Shown here: positions 52,409-60,459 of the stretch, piece by piece | Numbering within the stretch: the first letter of the stretch is position 1 | How the letters are laid out: every line of letters starts with the position of its first letter | From: Alphaproteobacteria bacterium | Lineage (GTDB): Bacteria > Pseudomonadota > Alphaproteobacteria > Micropepsales > Micropepsaceae | Direction of reading: 5' to 3' | Assembly: GCA_003139615.1 (NCBI GenBank) | Contig: PLJH01000076.1 | Coordinates: forward strand, 19,167 to 83,166 | DNA length: 64,000 bases | Position numbers and translations under genes: made by a program | Notes under the pieces: model-generated | Database searches by the model: none | Told to the model about the DNA's origin: nothing | What the model saw: the letters and a program-made list of their open reading frames with translations, nothing else

Positions 52409-52930
52409 ATGAAGACCGGCAATGCCCAACAACGCCGCAAGGCCCCCCTCACGACACCATCGGATCTCAAATCGAATGCGATCAAGGACCTGACGGGCGC
52501 GCTCAACGCGCTCTGCGCCGACGTATTTGCGCTCTATCTGAAAACGAAGAACTTTCATTGGCATATGTCGGGGCCGCATTTCCGCGACTATCATCTTCTG
52601 CTGGACGAGCATGGCGACCAGATCTTCGCGATGACGGACCCCATTGCGGAGCGGGTGCGGAAGATCGGCGGCACGACATTGAAGTCGATCGGTCATATCA
52701 GCCGTTTGCAGCGTCTCGCGGACAATGATGCGGATTACGTCACGCCGCTGGATATGCTGGCGGAGCTTCGCGAAGACAACAAGCAACTGACCGCGAGCAT
52801 GCGCGAAGTGCATGATCTGTGCGACGAACACCACGACGTGGCGACCGCGAGCCTGCTCGAAGTGTGGATCGATGAGACGGAGCGCCGCACCTGGTTCCTG
52901 TTCGAAGCGACCCGCACGGGCCAGGAATGA
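52409..52930 (+). CDS. dps: Dps/DPS-like ferritin (DNA-protecting protein)
   Basis: A 173-residue Dps, a dodecameric mini-ferritin that binds DNA and oxidises Fe(II) with H2O2. The ferroxidase ligands lie in TKNFHWHMSGPHFRDYHLLLDEHGDQIF (His50, His62 and acidic Asp66/Asp70 region). A Lys-rich N-terminus (MKTGNAQQRRKAPL) supports DNA binding. Ends four bases past the start of the quinone oxidoreductase (ATGA), so the two are one operon. An EcfG promoter was looked for upstream but not found; a sequence CGGAGGAAAT-like region at 52275-52287 does not fit. Confidence 0.94.
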   Translation: MKTGNAQQRRKAPLTTPSDLKSNAIKDLTGALNALCADVFALYLKTKNFHWHMSGPHFRDYHLLLDEHGDQIFAMTDPIAERVRKIGGTTLKSIGHISRLQRLADNDADYVTPLDMLAELREDNKQLTASMREVHDLCDEHHDVATASLLEVWIDETERRTWFLFEATRTGQE

Positions 52931-53877
52931 GGGCACTACGTTTCGCCAAATACGGTCCGCCGTCGATTCTTTCGCTCGATGATATCGCTTCGCCGGTTCT
53001 GAAGTCCGGCGAAGCGCTGGTCGAAGTGCATGCTGCCGCGATCAATCCCAGCGACGTCAAAAACGTTGCTGGGGCCTTTGAGGCGACGTTGCCGCGCACG
53101 CCGGGACGTGACTATGCGGGCATCGTCGTTGCGGGCGAGGGCTGGAAGGGCAGGGAAGTCTGGGGCAGCGGCGAGGGTCTTGGCGTCACGCGAGACGGCA
53201 CGCATGCGCAATATCTCGTCGTGCCGACCGGCTGGCTTTCGCAAAAGCCTTCGAATCTCTCGATGGAGCAGGCGTCAACGGCCGGCGTGCCCTATCTCGC
53301 GGCATGGTCGGCACTTGTCGATTCAGCCGACATCCAGTCCGGCGAAACAGTTTTGATCACGGGTGTGCTTGGCGCGGTCGGCCGCGCGGCAACGCAAATC
53401 GCGCATTGGAAAAAAGCGAAAGTCATCGGCGCCGACCGCGTCGAGGGCGAGTCCGGTGCGGATGCGTTTATCAATATCGCGAACAAGGATTTGGCGGATG
53501 GAGTACGGGCCCTCACCGGTGGAAAGGGCGTCGATCTCGCATTGGACGCCGTCGGCGGCGTGATGTTCGAGCCGACGCTCAATTCGCTTCGCATCGGTGG
53601 GCGCCAAGTCGCGATCACAAGTGTCGGCAACCGGCGGGTCGAGTTCGACCTGCTCGATTTTTATCACAATCTTTCGCGGTTGATCGGCGTCGACACGATG
53701 AAGCTCACGGGTCCGGATATCGCACGGATCATGGATGCGTTGCGTCCCGCTTTCGAGGACGGGCTGTTCGAACCTTTTCCGGTCAAGACCTGGAAGTTGG
53801 AACAGGCCGTCGATGCATATACAGCAGCGGCGAAGGGCGGATCGCCCGACAAGCACGTGCTCACGCCGCAGAGCTAG
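52927..53877 (+). CDS. Zinc-free quinone oxidoreductase/MDR-type NAD(P)H dehydrogenase
   Basis: A 316-residue MDR superfamily enzyme. The N-terminal GroES-like domain begins MRALRFAKYGPPSILSLDDI; the nucleotide-binding segment GVLGAVGRAATQIA lies near residue 142. Zn-binding Cys/His of alcohol dehydrogenases are absent, as in quinone oxidoreductases (QorA). It reduces quinones or enals with NADPH. Coupled to dps through an ATGA overlap, which suggests a shared oxidative-stress role. Confidence 0.9.
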   Translation: MRALRFAKYGPPSILSLDDIASPVLKSGEALVEVHAAAINPSDVKNVAGAFEATLPRTPGRDYAGIVVAGEGWKGREVWGSGEGLGVTRDGTHAQYLVVPTGWLSQKPSNLSMEQASTAGVPYLAAWSALVDSADIQSGETVLITGVLGAVGRAATQIAHWKKAKVIGADRVEGESGADAFINIANKDLADGVRALTGGKGVDLALDAVGGVMFEPTLNSLRIGGRQVAITSVGNRRVEFDLLDFYHNLSRLIGVDTMKLTGPDIARIMDALRPAFEDGLFEPFPVKTWKLEQAVDAYTAAAKGGSPDKHVLTPQS

Positions 53878-54722
53878 CGGACCCAGCTTTCGCGATCGTC
53901 TTCGTTGCGGGCGAAAATCGCGGACACAACTGCGACAATGGCTCCGAACAACAGTGAGAATGCGATCCACAGACTCGCATAGCTCGCAGCCTTGCGCGCG
54001 ATATCGGTGTCATGCCGGGCTTTCGCCTGGACGTCGGCTTGCATCCGATCGACGCGCGCCGCAGCTTCGCTCCTGGATATGCCGGCCTCGGCGGAGGTGA
54101 GACCGATCAGCCGAACGCGATCGTCCGGCGTCATCTGAATGCCGCGCGCGAGGCCCGCTTCGAGAATGCGACCCGCTTCGGCGCGCGCTTCCGCATCGAC
54201 ATTGGAACGGAACAGCGCTGCGGAATCGTGTGGGCGAAAAAGATTGTCGACCAGATATGCGACCGGCGCTCCGTTTGTCGCGTGTGGCATCGTCGAGCCA
54301 TAAAGCGCGGCTGTCGTCGCGCCCGTGTTTGCGGCGGTCAATCCGGCGAGCGCGATCACGGCGAGCGTCGCCAGAATTGTCACGGCCCATGCGACCAGGC
54401 CATGCGCGCCGGCGCGGAAATCTTCCTGCATCTGCGTCTCGACAACGGGTCCGAGCAATCGGCCCGAGAGATGGCCGCCGACTGCAAAGCCGAATGCCTG
54501 GGCGATGAAGAAATAGATCGCGCCGCCGGTCAGGAAAGCGGGCAGGGACGGTCCGGAATGTGTGACCGGGTTCACGAGCAGAAGCCCGAACCCCGATCCC
54601 AGCATCAAAAGGAAAAACGTCACGGCGGTCGCAGCCACACCGCCTGCAATCGCGAGGCTCCACGAAAAGCGGTAGCCAGTATCTTCATCGTCGCGTTCGG
54701 CGACAACAACCGTATCAACCAT
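53874..54722 (-). CDS. Four-helix membrane protein with helical loop, stress-associated
   Basis: A 282-residue protein with three N-terminal transmembrane segments (about 22-48, 57-82, 97-125) and one near the C-terminus (about 255-272). Between them is a long charged helical region (residues about 150-245) including AEAGISRSEAAARVDRMQADVQAKARHDTDIARKAA, which may form a coiled coil. Similar proteins in rhizobia are annotated as PhnA-like or stress proteins (recollection). It starts 11 bases after the 26-residue peptide gene, so both use the same EcfG promoter. GAGGAATGA precedes the ATG. Confidence 0.75.
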   Translation of the reverse strand: MVDTVVVAERDDEDTGYRFSWSLAIAGGVAATAVTFFLLMLGSGFGLLLVNPVTHSGPSLPAFLTGGAIYFFIAQAFGFAVGGHLSGRLLGPVVETQMQEDFRAGAHGLVAWAVTILATLAVIALAGLTAANTGATTAALYGSTMPHATNGAPVAYLVDNLFRPHDSAALFRSNVDAEARAEAGRILEAGLARGIQMTPDDRVRLIGLTSAEAGISRSEAAARVDRMQADVQAKARHDTDIARKAASYASLWIAFSLLFGAIVAVVSAIFARNEDDRESWVR

Positions 54723-54733
54723 CGTCTCATTCC

Positions 54734-54814
54734 TCACGCGTGGCCGGTGAACAGCCAGAGAATGATGATGATGGGAATCGGAACGCCGATAAGCCAAAGA
54801 AGCCCTGATCTCAT
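54734..54814 (-). CDS. 26-residue single-helix membrane peptide
   Basis: A complete small ORF encoding a 26-residue peptide, MRSGLLWLIGVPIPIIIILW... ending LFTGHA, nearly all of it one transmembrane helix with the Gly-Val-Pro-Ile-Pro kink. GGGGAACG precedes the ATG. It is 11 bases upstream of the four-helix membrane protein gene and 30 bases downstream of a perfect EcfG promoter. Such tiny Pro-kinked peptides occur in many proteobacteria with general-stress genes. A role as a membrane regulator or stress peptide is inference. Confidence 0.75.
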   Translation of the reverse strand: MRSGLLWLIGVPIPIIIILWLFTGHA

Positions 54815-54844
54815 GGCGTTCCCCGAATGATGTTGCCAGTGCTC

Positions 54845-54869
54845 AACGTTGCGGCAGCCTGCAAGTTCC
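54845..54869 (-). promoter_or_regulatory. EcfG-type promoter for the 26-residue peptide operon
   Basis: On the minus strand GGAAC (54869-54865), 16 bases, CGTT (54848-54845), exactly the consensus. The -10 ends 30 bases upstream of the ATG at 54814. The region 54815-55115 has no gene and carries this and the oppositely oriented promoter at 55063. Confidence 0.75.
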
Positions 54870-55062
54870 ATCGGCGAGGCGCTATCCTGTCCATGGAACC
54901 GGCGGTCAGCGCGAACAGTGACCGCCGAAGTGGACAATCATCGACGCGTGTCCGGATGCGTGCCGGCAACCCTTTGCGCCGCGGTTTCTTAACTTACCGC
55001 ATATCGCACGCAATCATTTGCTGCTTGTTCCTTGGAAAACCGTGCCGTGGGACCGGTACCGA

Positions 55063-55088
55063 GGAACTGCCCCCGGCGACAACACGTT
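55063..55088 (+). promoter_or_regulatory. EcfG-type promoter for the RcnB-like gene
   Basis: GGAAC (55063-55067), 17 bases, CGTT (55085-55088), 27 bases before the ATG at 55116. Confidence 0.75.
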
Positions 55089-55115
55089 TAAACAGCGCCA
55101 CAAAGGAGCACGACC

Positions 55116-55544
55116 ATGAAACATCTTATGACAACAGGTGCAGCGCTTGCGTTGCTGATGGGAACGGGCATCGCGATCGCCCAGACCAACCAGACTACGA
55201 CGACAACCACGCAGTCACCGGATTCCACCACACAAACCACGGAGACGAAATCGTCAGACGTGAACGGAAATTACGCGCAATATCGCAAGACGGTGACGTC
55301 GACCCGGCATTACGATGCCGGTGCCTGGATCGCCCCGTCAGATTATCAGAACCGTCATTTTGTGCTCGGCGATCGCCTGCCGCCGGATCTTCTGGCCAAC
55401 AACTACTATGTGACGAACTACGGAAATTACGATCTCGCTTCGCCGCCCGAAGGCACCGTGTGGGTGCGCGTAGGTTCGGACGTGTTCCTTGTCCGCAGCG
55501 ACAACGGCGAGGTCATTCAGGCCGATTACGGTACGTTCAATTGA
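55116..55544 (+). CDS. RcnB-like periplasmic stress protein
   Basis: A 142-residue secreted protein with signal peptide 1-23 (LMTTGAALALLMGTGIAIA) and a Thr/Gln/Ser-rich low-complexity stretch (residues 24-46). The last part, AWIAPSDYQNRHFVLGDRLPPDLLANNYYVTNY and WVRVGSDVFLVRSDNGEVI, is the RcnB domain, otherwise known as a Ni/Co-resistance periplasmic protein; many relatives are just stress-induced. AGGAG precedes the ATG and an EcfG promoter lies just upstream. Confidence 0.85.
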   Translation: MKHLMTTGAALALLMGTGIAIAQTNQTTTTTTQSPDSTTQTTETKSSDVNGNYAQYRKTVTSTRHYDAGAWIAPSDYQNRHFVLGDRLPPDLLANNYYVTNYGNYDLASPPEGTVWVRVGSDVFLVRSDNGEVIQADYGTFN

Positions 55545-55767
55545 GTGGTGTTCGCGCAAATAAGATAAATAGCGCGACGAATTCCTTATCCGAATATTGA
55601 CCTTGCAAAGGCTCGGCGCTCCGACGCGCCGGGCCTTTGTGTCATCTTGGTCACGCGTGATGCATGGAACCAACAGTCGACTTGTCGCTTACCAAGCATA
55701 CGACGCAGCGTCGATACGTGGGCGTCGCATGAAAAGAGGGGGCAGTGCTTAACTGGGATGAAGAACG

Positions 55768-55965
55768 ATGAATACGCCCATTCCGGCCATTCGTGGCCAG
55801 TATGTAGATCCAAACAACCTTCGCTTTGCGCGCAACCAGCGGGAAGCGGGTATCGAGCATCTCCAATGGGAAGATCGGATCAAGCCTCTTCGTCCGATCG
55901 CCTACGATATCGCGTTGGGACTTGGCGTGGTTTCTGCTGTTGCTGCGGCCTGTGTCTTCGCCTGA
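55768..55965 (+). CDS. Small single-helix membrane protein
   Basis: A 65-residue protein, MNTPIPAIRGQYVDPNNLRF, ending in one transmembrane helix (AYDIALGLGVVSAVAAACVFA). GATGAAGAACG lies ahead of the ATG. No family recognised. Position within the stress island and lack of a clear own promoter leave its role open. Moderate confidence that it is real. Confidence 0.5.
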   Translation: MNTPIPAIRGQYVDPNNLRFARNQREAGIEHLQWEDRIKPLRPIAYDIALGLGVVSAVAAACVFA

Positions 55966-55994
55966 GAAGGTCAAGCATCGGACGTTGCGAGTCG

Positions 55995-56948
55995 CTAGCG
56001 CAGACTCCGCCGCCTGACCTTACCTGCTGGACCCACTTTGCTCGGGCTCGATGACGACTTGCCCTTCAGGCTGCGTTTCAACGCCTCCATCAGGTCGATC
56101 ACGTTGCTCTCCTCCGGCGGCTCGGCCGCCACGATCTTTTCGCCGCGCTCCTTTTGCTTGATGAGCTTGCGCAGCGCCGTTTCGTAGCGGTCCTTGAATT
56201 CATCGGGCGCGAACGGCCCCTCCTGCTGCTCGATGATTTTTTCCGCGATCTCGATCATGCGGCGATCGGGCTTTTCTTTGGGGATTTCCCGAAATATAGC
56301 GGTCGGATCGATCACTTCATTCCGCATCCGAAGGCTGTAGGCGATCAGGCCTTTGCCGCGGGCTTCCACGGCCATCAGGCGTTCGCGTGTGTGCATGACC
56401 ACGCGACCGAGCGCAATGCGTCCTGCGCCGGCCATCGCATCGCGTATGACGGTATAGGCTTGGATTCCGGAATTGTCGGACGGAAGCAAATAGAATGGAT
56501 CGTTCCAGAACAGCCGATCGATCGAGGCCTCATCGACAAAGCGCTCGATCTCCAAGGTATGCGTGGTCTCGAGCTTGACCGCGTCGAATTCCGCCGGCGT
56601 CAGCACGACATATTTGTTCTTTTCGAACTCATAGCCTTTCACCAGATCGGCGCGCTCCACCGGCCCCGTATCGGGATCTGTCGGAATCATGCGGATGCGA
56701 TTGTTGGTCTTGGGATTGAGCAGATGGAATGCGATGTCGTTGGTATGTGTCGTTGCGGGATAAAGTGCGATCGGACAACTCACCAACGAAAGCCGCAAAT
56801 GACCTTCCCAGATCGGGCGACGCGACAGGTGGGCTTTCTCGCCGTGCTCCAGTGCATCGTCGTTGGCGGGCGCGCGATGACGCGATTTGTGTCCTTCCGA
56901 CACGCTTCGTTTGGGAGTGCTTTTCTTGCGTCGCGCGGCCTGGGCCAT
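55995..56948 (-). CDS. ku: Ku-type DNA end-binding protein (NHEJ)
   Basis: A 317-residue bacterial Ku homologue forming the dimeric ring that binds double-strand ends for non-homologous end joining. The core starts RPIWEGHLRLSLVSCPIALYPATT, then RMIPTDPDTGPVERADLVKGYEFEKNKYVVLTP, and contains the usual Ku bridge. Unlike typical members (about 260-300), it has a basic 43-residue N-terminal extension rich in Arg/Lys/Ser and a Lys/Ser-rich tail. No ligD lies within the window. A near-consensus EcfG site is upstream, which fits reports that ku is in the general stress regulon of Sinorhizobium. Confidence 0.95.
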   Translation of the reverse strand: MAQAARRKKSTPKRSVSEGHKSRHRAPANDDALEHGEKAHLSRRPIWEGHLRLSLVSCPIALYPATTHTNDIAFHLLNPKTNNRIRMIPTDPDTGPVERADLVKGYEFEKNKYVVLTPAEFDAVKLETTHTLEIERFVDEASIDRLFWNDPFYLLPSDNSGIQAYTVIRDAMAGAGRIALGRVVMHTRERLMAVEARGKGLIAYSLRMRNEVIDPTAIFREIPKEKPDRRMIEIAEKIIEQQEGPFAPDEFKDRYETALRKLIKQKERGEKIVAAEPPEESNVIDLMEALKRSLKGKSSSSPSKVGPAGKVRRRSLR

Positions 56949-56974
56949 GGGCGGTCTCCGATGATCGATGAGGA

Positions 56975-56999
56975 AACCACCCCAAAGGCCGTCTGTTCC
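56975..56999 (-). promoter_or_regulatory. Near-consensus EcfG promoter for ku
   Basis: On the minus strand GGAAC (56999-56995), 16 bases, GGTT (56978-56975); one mismatch to CGTT. The -10 ends 26 bases upstream of the ku ATG. Confidence 0.5.
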
Positions 57000-57004
57000 G
57001 CGTT

Positions 57005-57571
57005 CTATTCCGCGGCGTGCCTGCGCTGATGGCGGCCTTCCTGGATTTCGTCGATGATCTTAGCGGAAAAAGCCCTGAGATCGCCAGGGTTGCGGCTGGT
57101 GATGATGCCGTTGTCGGTCACCACTTCTCTGTCGACCCATTTGGCGCCGGCGTTCTCAAGATCCTTGCGGATGGACTTATAGGAGGTTGCTTGACGGCCG
57201 CGCAGGGCGTCAGCCTGCACCAGCAGCCATGGGCCGTGGCAGACGGCTGCGACGACTTTGCCGCTCGCAAGGAACGATTTGACGAGCGTCATTGCATTCT
57301 CGTCGATGCGCAGCTTGTCCGGATTGATAACGCCGCCCGGGATCACGAGCGCGTCGTATTCGTCCATTTTCGCGTCGCCGATCTTGAGGTCGACGGGAAC
57401 GGTCTGACCCCAATCTTTCTCGTTCCAACCGCGGATTTCCTTGCCGTCGGGCGATGCCACATCGACTTGCGCTCCGGCTTCGCGGAGCTTGTCGCGGGGC
57501 AATTCAAGTTCGGCCTGCTCGAAGCCGTTTGTGGCTATGATCAGGATGCGGGATTTTTTAATGTCGGTCAT
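57005..57571 (-). CDS. DJ-1/PfpI family protein (class I glutamine amidotransferase-like)
   Basis: A 188-residue protein. The nucleophile elbow is VAAVCHGPWLLVQA (Cys111) with Glu18 in NGFEQAELE, the usual DJ-1/PfpI pair. GFEQAELELPRDKLREAGAQV fits the PfpI branch. Members act as chaperones, glyoxalase III-type enzymes or deglycases; substrate is unknown. It is 20 bases after the PRC-barrel gene stop and transcribed in the same direction, so it probably shares the PRC promoter. Confidence 0.92.
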   Translation of the reverse strand: MTDIKKSRILIIATNGFEQAELELPRDKLREAGAQVDVASPDGKEIRGWNEKDWGQTVPVDLKIGDAKMDEYDALVIPGGVINPDKLRIDENAMTLVKSFLASGKVVAAVCHGPWLLVQADALRGRQATSYKSIRKDLENAGAKWVDREVVTDNGIITSRNPGDLRAFSAKIIDEIQEGRHQRRHAAE

Positions 57572-57590
57572 GGATGCCTCGTCCTTGTTC

Positions 57591-57980
57591 TCACCAGTAA
57601 GGAAGCGCGCCGTAATAGGAGTAGAGTGCCGCCTCGTTTTGCCGGTCGCCGATCATCCAGGGATCTCGGGCCGGGAACCTCGGCGCCCCGCGCAACTGTT
57701 CGTCCGACACACCCACTTCATAGCCGCCGAGGCGCTCATTGTAGACGAGCAGGGACCACGGGATGGGATAGTGATCGTTGCCCATACCCAGAAATCCGCC
57801 GAAACTCATCACCGCGTGTCTGACTTTGCCGTTGCGCTTATCGATCATGACGCGCTCGATCGTTCCGATCCGTTCGCCATTGGGGCGATAAACAGCCGTG
57901 CCTTCGACCATATCGCTGCCGATCAAGCCGCCTGTTTCCCGTGCGGATAGGTTGCGGGCGGTCTGTTGCTGCGTCTGCAT
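57591..57980 (-). CDS. PRC-barrel domain protein
   Basis: A 129-residue cytoplasmic protein. Residues 17-92 form a PRC barrel (LIGSDMVEGTAVYRPNGERIGTIERVMIDKRNGKVRHAVMSFGGFLGMG). The C-terminal half is short and ends ALYSYYGALPYW. GGAG precedes the ATG at 57980 by seven bases. A perfect EcfG promoter is 28 bases upstream. Relatives occur in many alphaproteobacterial stress regulons with unclear function. Confidence 0.88.
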   Translation of the reverse strand: MQTQQQTARNLSARETGGLIGSDMVEGTAVYRPNGERIGTIERVMIDKRNGKVRHAVMSFGGFLGMGNDHYPIPWSLLVYNERLGGYEVGVSDEQLRGAPRFPARDPWMIGDRQNEAALYSYYGALPYW

Positions 57981-58008
57981 GTTCGCTCCGGGTTTGTTGC
58001 CAAGGAGG

Positions 58009-58033
58009 AACGTTGCCGGGACGCCACGGTTCC
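58009..58033 (-). promoter_or_regulatory. EcfG-type promoter for the PRC-barrel gene (possibly bidirectional)
   Basis: On the minus strand GGAAC (58033-58029), 16 bases, CGTT (58012-58009), exact consensus. On the plus strand the same stretch also reads GGAAC (58007-58011), 16 bases, GGTT (58028-58031), one mismatch, pointing to the flavin reductase gene. Confidence 0.7.
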
Positions 58034-58070
58034 GCGCAATCGGCTGAAGATGATTGAACATTCTGTCATA

Positions 58071-58736
58071 ATGCGCACGGCAAATCGGCGTCTCTGCGAT
58101 GTTCCATCGCGACCGATCCGCGGTGATCAGAGTTTTCACATCGAGCCGGATCGCGGAAACCCAGATCGCAAAAGCGAGGACGTCATTTTCAGCAAGGTCG
58201 ACTTTCCCGTCGCCGGGATCCGGCGCTTTTTGGAACCCGGACCTATCGTACTTGCGTCGTCTGCATGGAAACGGCAGCGCAACGTGATGACGATGGGCTG
58301 GCACACCGTTATGGAGTTCACACCGTCACTGATCGGCTGCGTCATTGCGTCCGGCAATCACAGTTTCGAACTCGTCCGCCGGAGCAGGGAATGCGTGATC
58401 AATATTCCGACGACCGTATTGACGGACAAGGTGGTGGGAATCGGAAATATCTCGGGCGCGGTCGTCGACAAATTCGAGAAATTCGATTTGACGTCTGCGC
58501 CCGCGCAACACATGAAAGCGCCCCTGATTGCGGATTGCTTCGCCAATCTCGAATGCAAGCTGGCCGACGGACGCCTGATCGACAAATACGATTTTTTCGT
58601 TTTCGAGGTGGTGAAGGCCCATGTCGCGCGCCGGCCGAAATATCCCGAGACATTGCATTACACGGGCGACGGCGTGTTCATGGTGTCGGGCAAGATCATC
58701 AGCCGGCGGGCGCAATTCAAACCGGAAATGCTGTAA
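58071..58736 (+). CDS. Flavin reductase-like FMN-binding split-barrel protein; start uncertain
   Basis: The C-terminal 185 residues are a flavin reductase domain: VDFPVAGIRRFLEPGPIVLASS, VMTMGWHTVMEFTPSLIGCVIASGNHSFELVR and ECVINIPTT bind FMN; the fold uses NAD(P)H to reduce flavin or reacts with other ligands. The conventional start at 58071 has no ribosome site. An in-frame ATT at 58185, preceded by AGCGAGGA, sits where the family begins and would give 183 residues, so initiation there is possible. Divergent from the PRC gene with a shared promoter candidate. Confidence 0.78.
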   Translation: MRTANRRLCDVPSRPIRGDQSFHIEPDRGNPDRKSEDVIFSKVDFPVAGIRRFLEPGPIVLASSAWKRQRNVMTMGWHTVMEFTPSLIGCVIASGNHSFELVRRSRECVINIPTTVLTDKVVGIGNISGAVVDKFEKFDLTSAPAQHMKAPLIADCFANLECKLADGRLIDKYDFFVFEVVKAHVARRPKYPETLHYTGDGVFMVSGKIISRRAQFKPEML

Positions 58737-58746
58737 CGCAGATCGC

Positions 58747-59487
58747 TCAATGCGGCCGATACAGGAACAACCCAACCGTCAGCGCCAGTCCGAGCACGAC
58801 GACGAATCCGCGTATCAATTTTTCGTCGACACGCTGCAAGAGCAATGCGCCGACATAGCCTCCCGCCATAGCCCCAACACAAACGACACTTACGCGCAAC
58901 CAGGGAATGTGCGGTGTGAACACGAAGATCGCGACGGCTGCCGCGTTCATCACGCTCGCAAGCACATTTTTCGTGGCGCCCGCAACGCGCACGGCGAGTC
59001 CTGCTGCGGTGAGTGCCGCGAGCATCAGAAATCCGATGCCCCCCCCGAAATAACCGCCATAGATGGCGATGAAGAATTGAATGACTCCCGCCGCGCGAGG
59101 ATCGAGCGGGCGCGATTGTTCCGACCTGCGCGGCCCGAAGCTGCCATAGGCGAACAATCCGGTCGCGAACAGCACGAGCCAGGGTACCAGTCGCGCAAAG
59201 AAACTCGACGGCGTCGAAATGAGCAAGATGGCGCCGACCACGCCGCCCGCAAGACTGATGAGCGCCAGTGCGAGAAACGAAAGTCGGCCCGCACCGCTGA
59301 CCAACTTGCGGCCTACCCAACCTGTCGTGACCTGGCCGGGAAACAGAGCCAGGGTTGAGGCGATGTTTGCGGCCCTTGCGTCGAGGCCGCTCAGGATGAG
59401 CGCCGGCAAGGTCACGAACGACCCGCCGCCCGCGAGCGCATTCTGCGTGCCCGCCCAGACCGCTACCACAAACAGCAGAATCAGCAT
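58747..59487 (-). CDS. TauE/SafE family permease
   Basis: A 246-residue membrane protein of seven or eight helices. GTQNALAGGGSFVTLPALILSGLDARAAN is the first-half signature and YGGYFGGGIGFLMLAAL plus GATKNVLASVMN the second. It exports sulfite or sulfonates, or takes up anions. It differs from the TauE at 7590-8420 and is not in a sulfur operon. Start at 59487; a longer frame to 59781 adds no family sequence. The stop is 10 bases past the convergent flavin reductase stop. Confidence 0.88.
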   Translation of the reverse strand: MLILLFVVAVWAGTQNALAGGGSFVTLPALILSGLDARAANIASTLALFPGQVTTGWVGRKLVSGAGRLSFLALALISLAGGVVGAILLISTPSSFFARLVPWLVLFATGLFAYGSFGPRRSEQSRPLDPRAAGVIQFFIAIYGGYFGGGIGFLMLAALTAAGLAVRVAGATKNVLASVMNAAAVAIFVFTPHIPWLRVSVVCVGAMAGGYVGALLLQRVDEKLIRGFVVVLGLALTVGLFLYRPH

Positions 59488-59656
59488 GGGGAGACTCTCG
59501 ATTGAATGCGACCGCCTCGCAAGTGCAGGACCAGCTTGATGAAGGACGGACGCCTCACACCGAAGTGACGCTGAAATGGCCGGTATTCGGTAACGCCGAT
59601 TGACCCGATTAATGGCATCGGCAAGTCTCCCGCGCGCGTCCATCGAGGGGACTCCA

Positions 59657-60430
59657 TTGCGTTGGCGATCCATTGCGGCCCTGGGGCCGATATTGCTGTG
59701 CAGTTTCGTTGCGGCGGCGCACGCCCAGACGGCCGAAGATTTCGTGGCCCAAAATCTGACCGCCCGCGGCGGAGCCGACAAGCTCGCTGCGATCCGTTCC
59801 TATGTGACCAAGGGGGAGATGCGCCTACCGGGCGATTTCAAGCTCGCTTACACCGAGACGAAATCGCGTCTCGATTCGGGTGCGGCCTGTGCTGTGCGCA
59901 TCGATGCCGCCATCCAGGGTCTCACCGTGGTGCAGGCCTATGACGGAAAGAGCGGCTGGCGCATCAACCCGTTCGAAGGCCGCAAGGACGCGGAATTGAT
60001 GGGAGCGGACGAAGCGCGCGCGCTTGGCGACGAGGCTCTGATCGACGGCGAGCTTCTGTCGGCGACGGCCAAGGGTTCGAAGGTCGAATATCTCGGCCGC
60101 GAGGACATCGACGGCACGCAGGCCTACAAACTGCGCGTATCGCAGACCGACGGCACCATGTTCACCTATTATCTCGATCCGGATGTGTATCTCGAAATCC
60201 GCGTGATCGAGGACCGCACCATTCGCGGCGCGGAACAGGAAACACAAACCGACTTCGGCGATTACGAAAAGGTCGCCGGCGTCTATTTCCCGTTCTCGAT
60301 CGCGTCGGGCCCCAAGAATTCCGCGGACTCCGACAAACAGGTGATCACGATTGCGTCAGGCGAGGCGAATGTCGCTGTGCCGCCCGGCTTGTTCGCGATG
60401 CCTGCCGCGCCTGTCGCCTCAACCAAGTAA
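59657..60430 (+). CDS. Secreted LolA/outer-membrane lipoprotein-sorting-like protein
   Basis: A 257-residue protein using a TTG start with AGGGG six bases upstream, which gives a clean signal peptide (LGPILLCSFVAAAHA). The mature part begins EDFVAQNLTARGGADKLAAIRSYVTKGEM and is a repeated beta-sheet sequence similar to the LolA/LolB-like family that handles lipids in the periplasm. An ATG at 59612 would give a longer, less hydrophobic leader. It is followed 29 bases later by the large propeller exoprotein. Function unproven. Confidence 0.75.
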   Translation: MRWRSIAALGPILLCSFVAAAHAQTAEDFVAQNLTARGGADKLAAIRSYVTKGEMRLPGDFKLAYTETKSRLDSGAACAVRIDAAIQGLTVVQAYDGKSGWRINPFEGRKDAELMGADEARALGDEALIDGELLSATAKGSKVEYLGREDIDGTQAYKLRVSQTDGTMFTYYLDPDVYLEIRVIEDRTIRGAEQETQTDFGDYEKVAGVYFPFSIASGPKNSADSDKQVITIASGEANVAVPPGLFAMPAAPVASTK

Positions 60431-60459
60431 ATCGCCGTCTCTAACGGTGGAGAGATAAT

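Noticed and set aside
54895..54919. Second EcfG promoter facing the RcnB-like gene
   Set aside because: GGAAC is present at 54895, but the -10 position reads CAGT, not CGTT.
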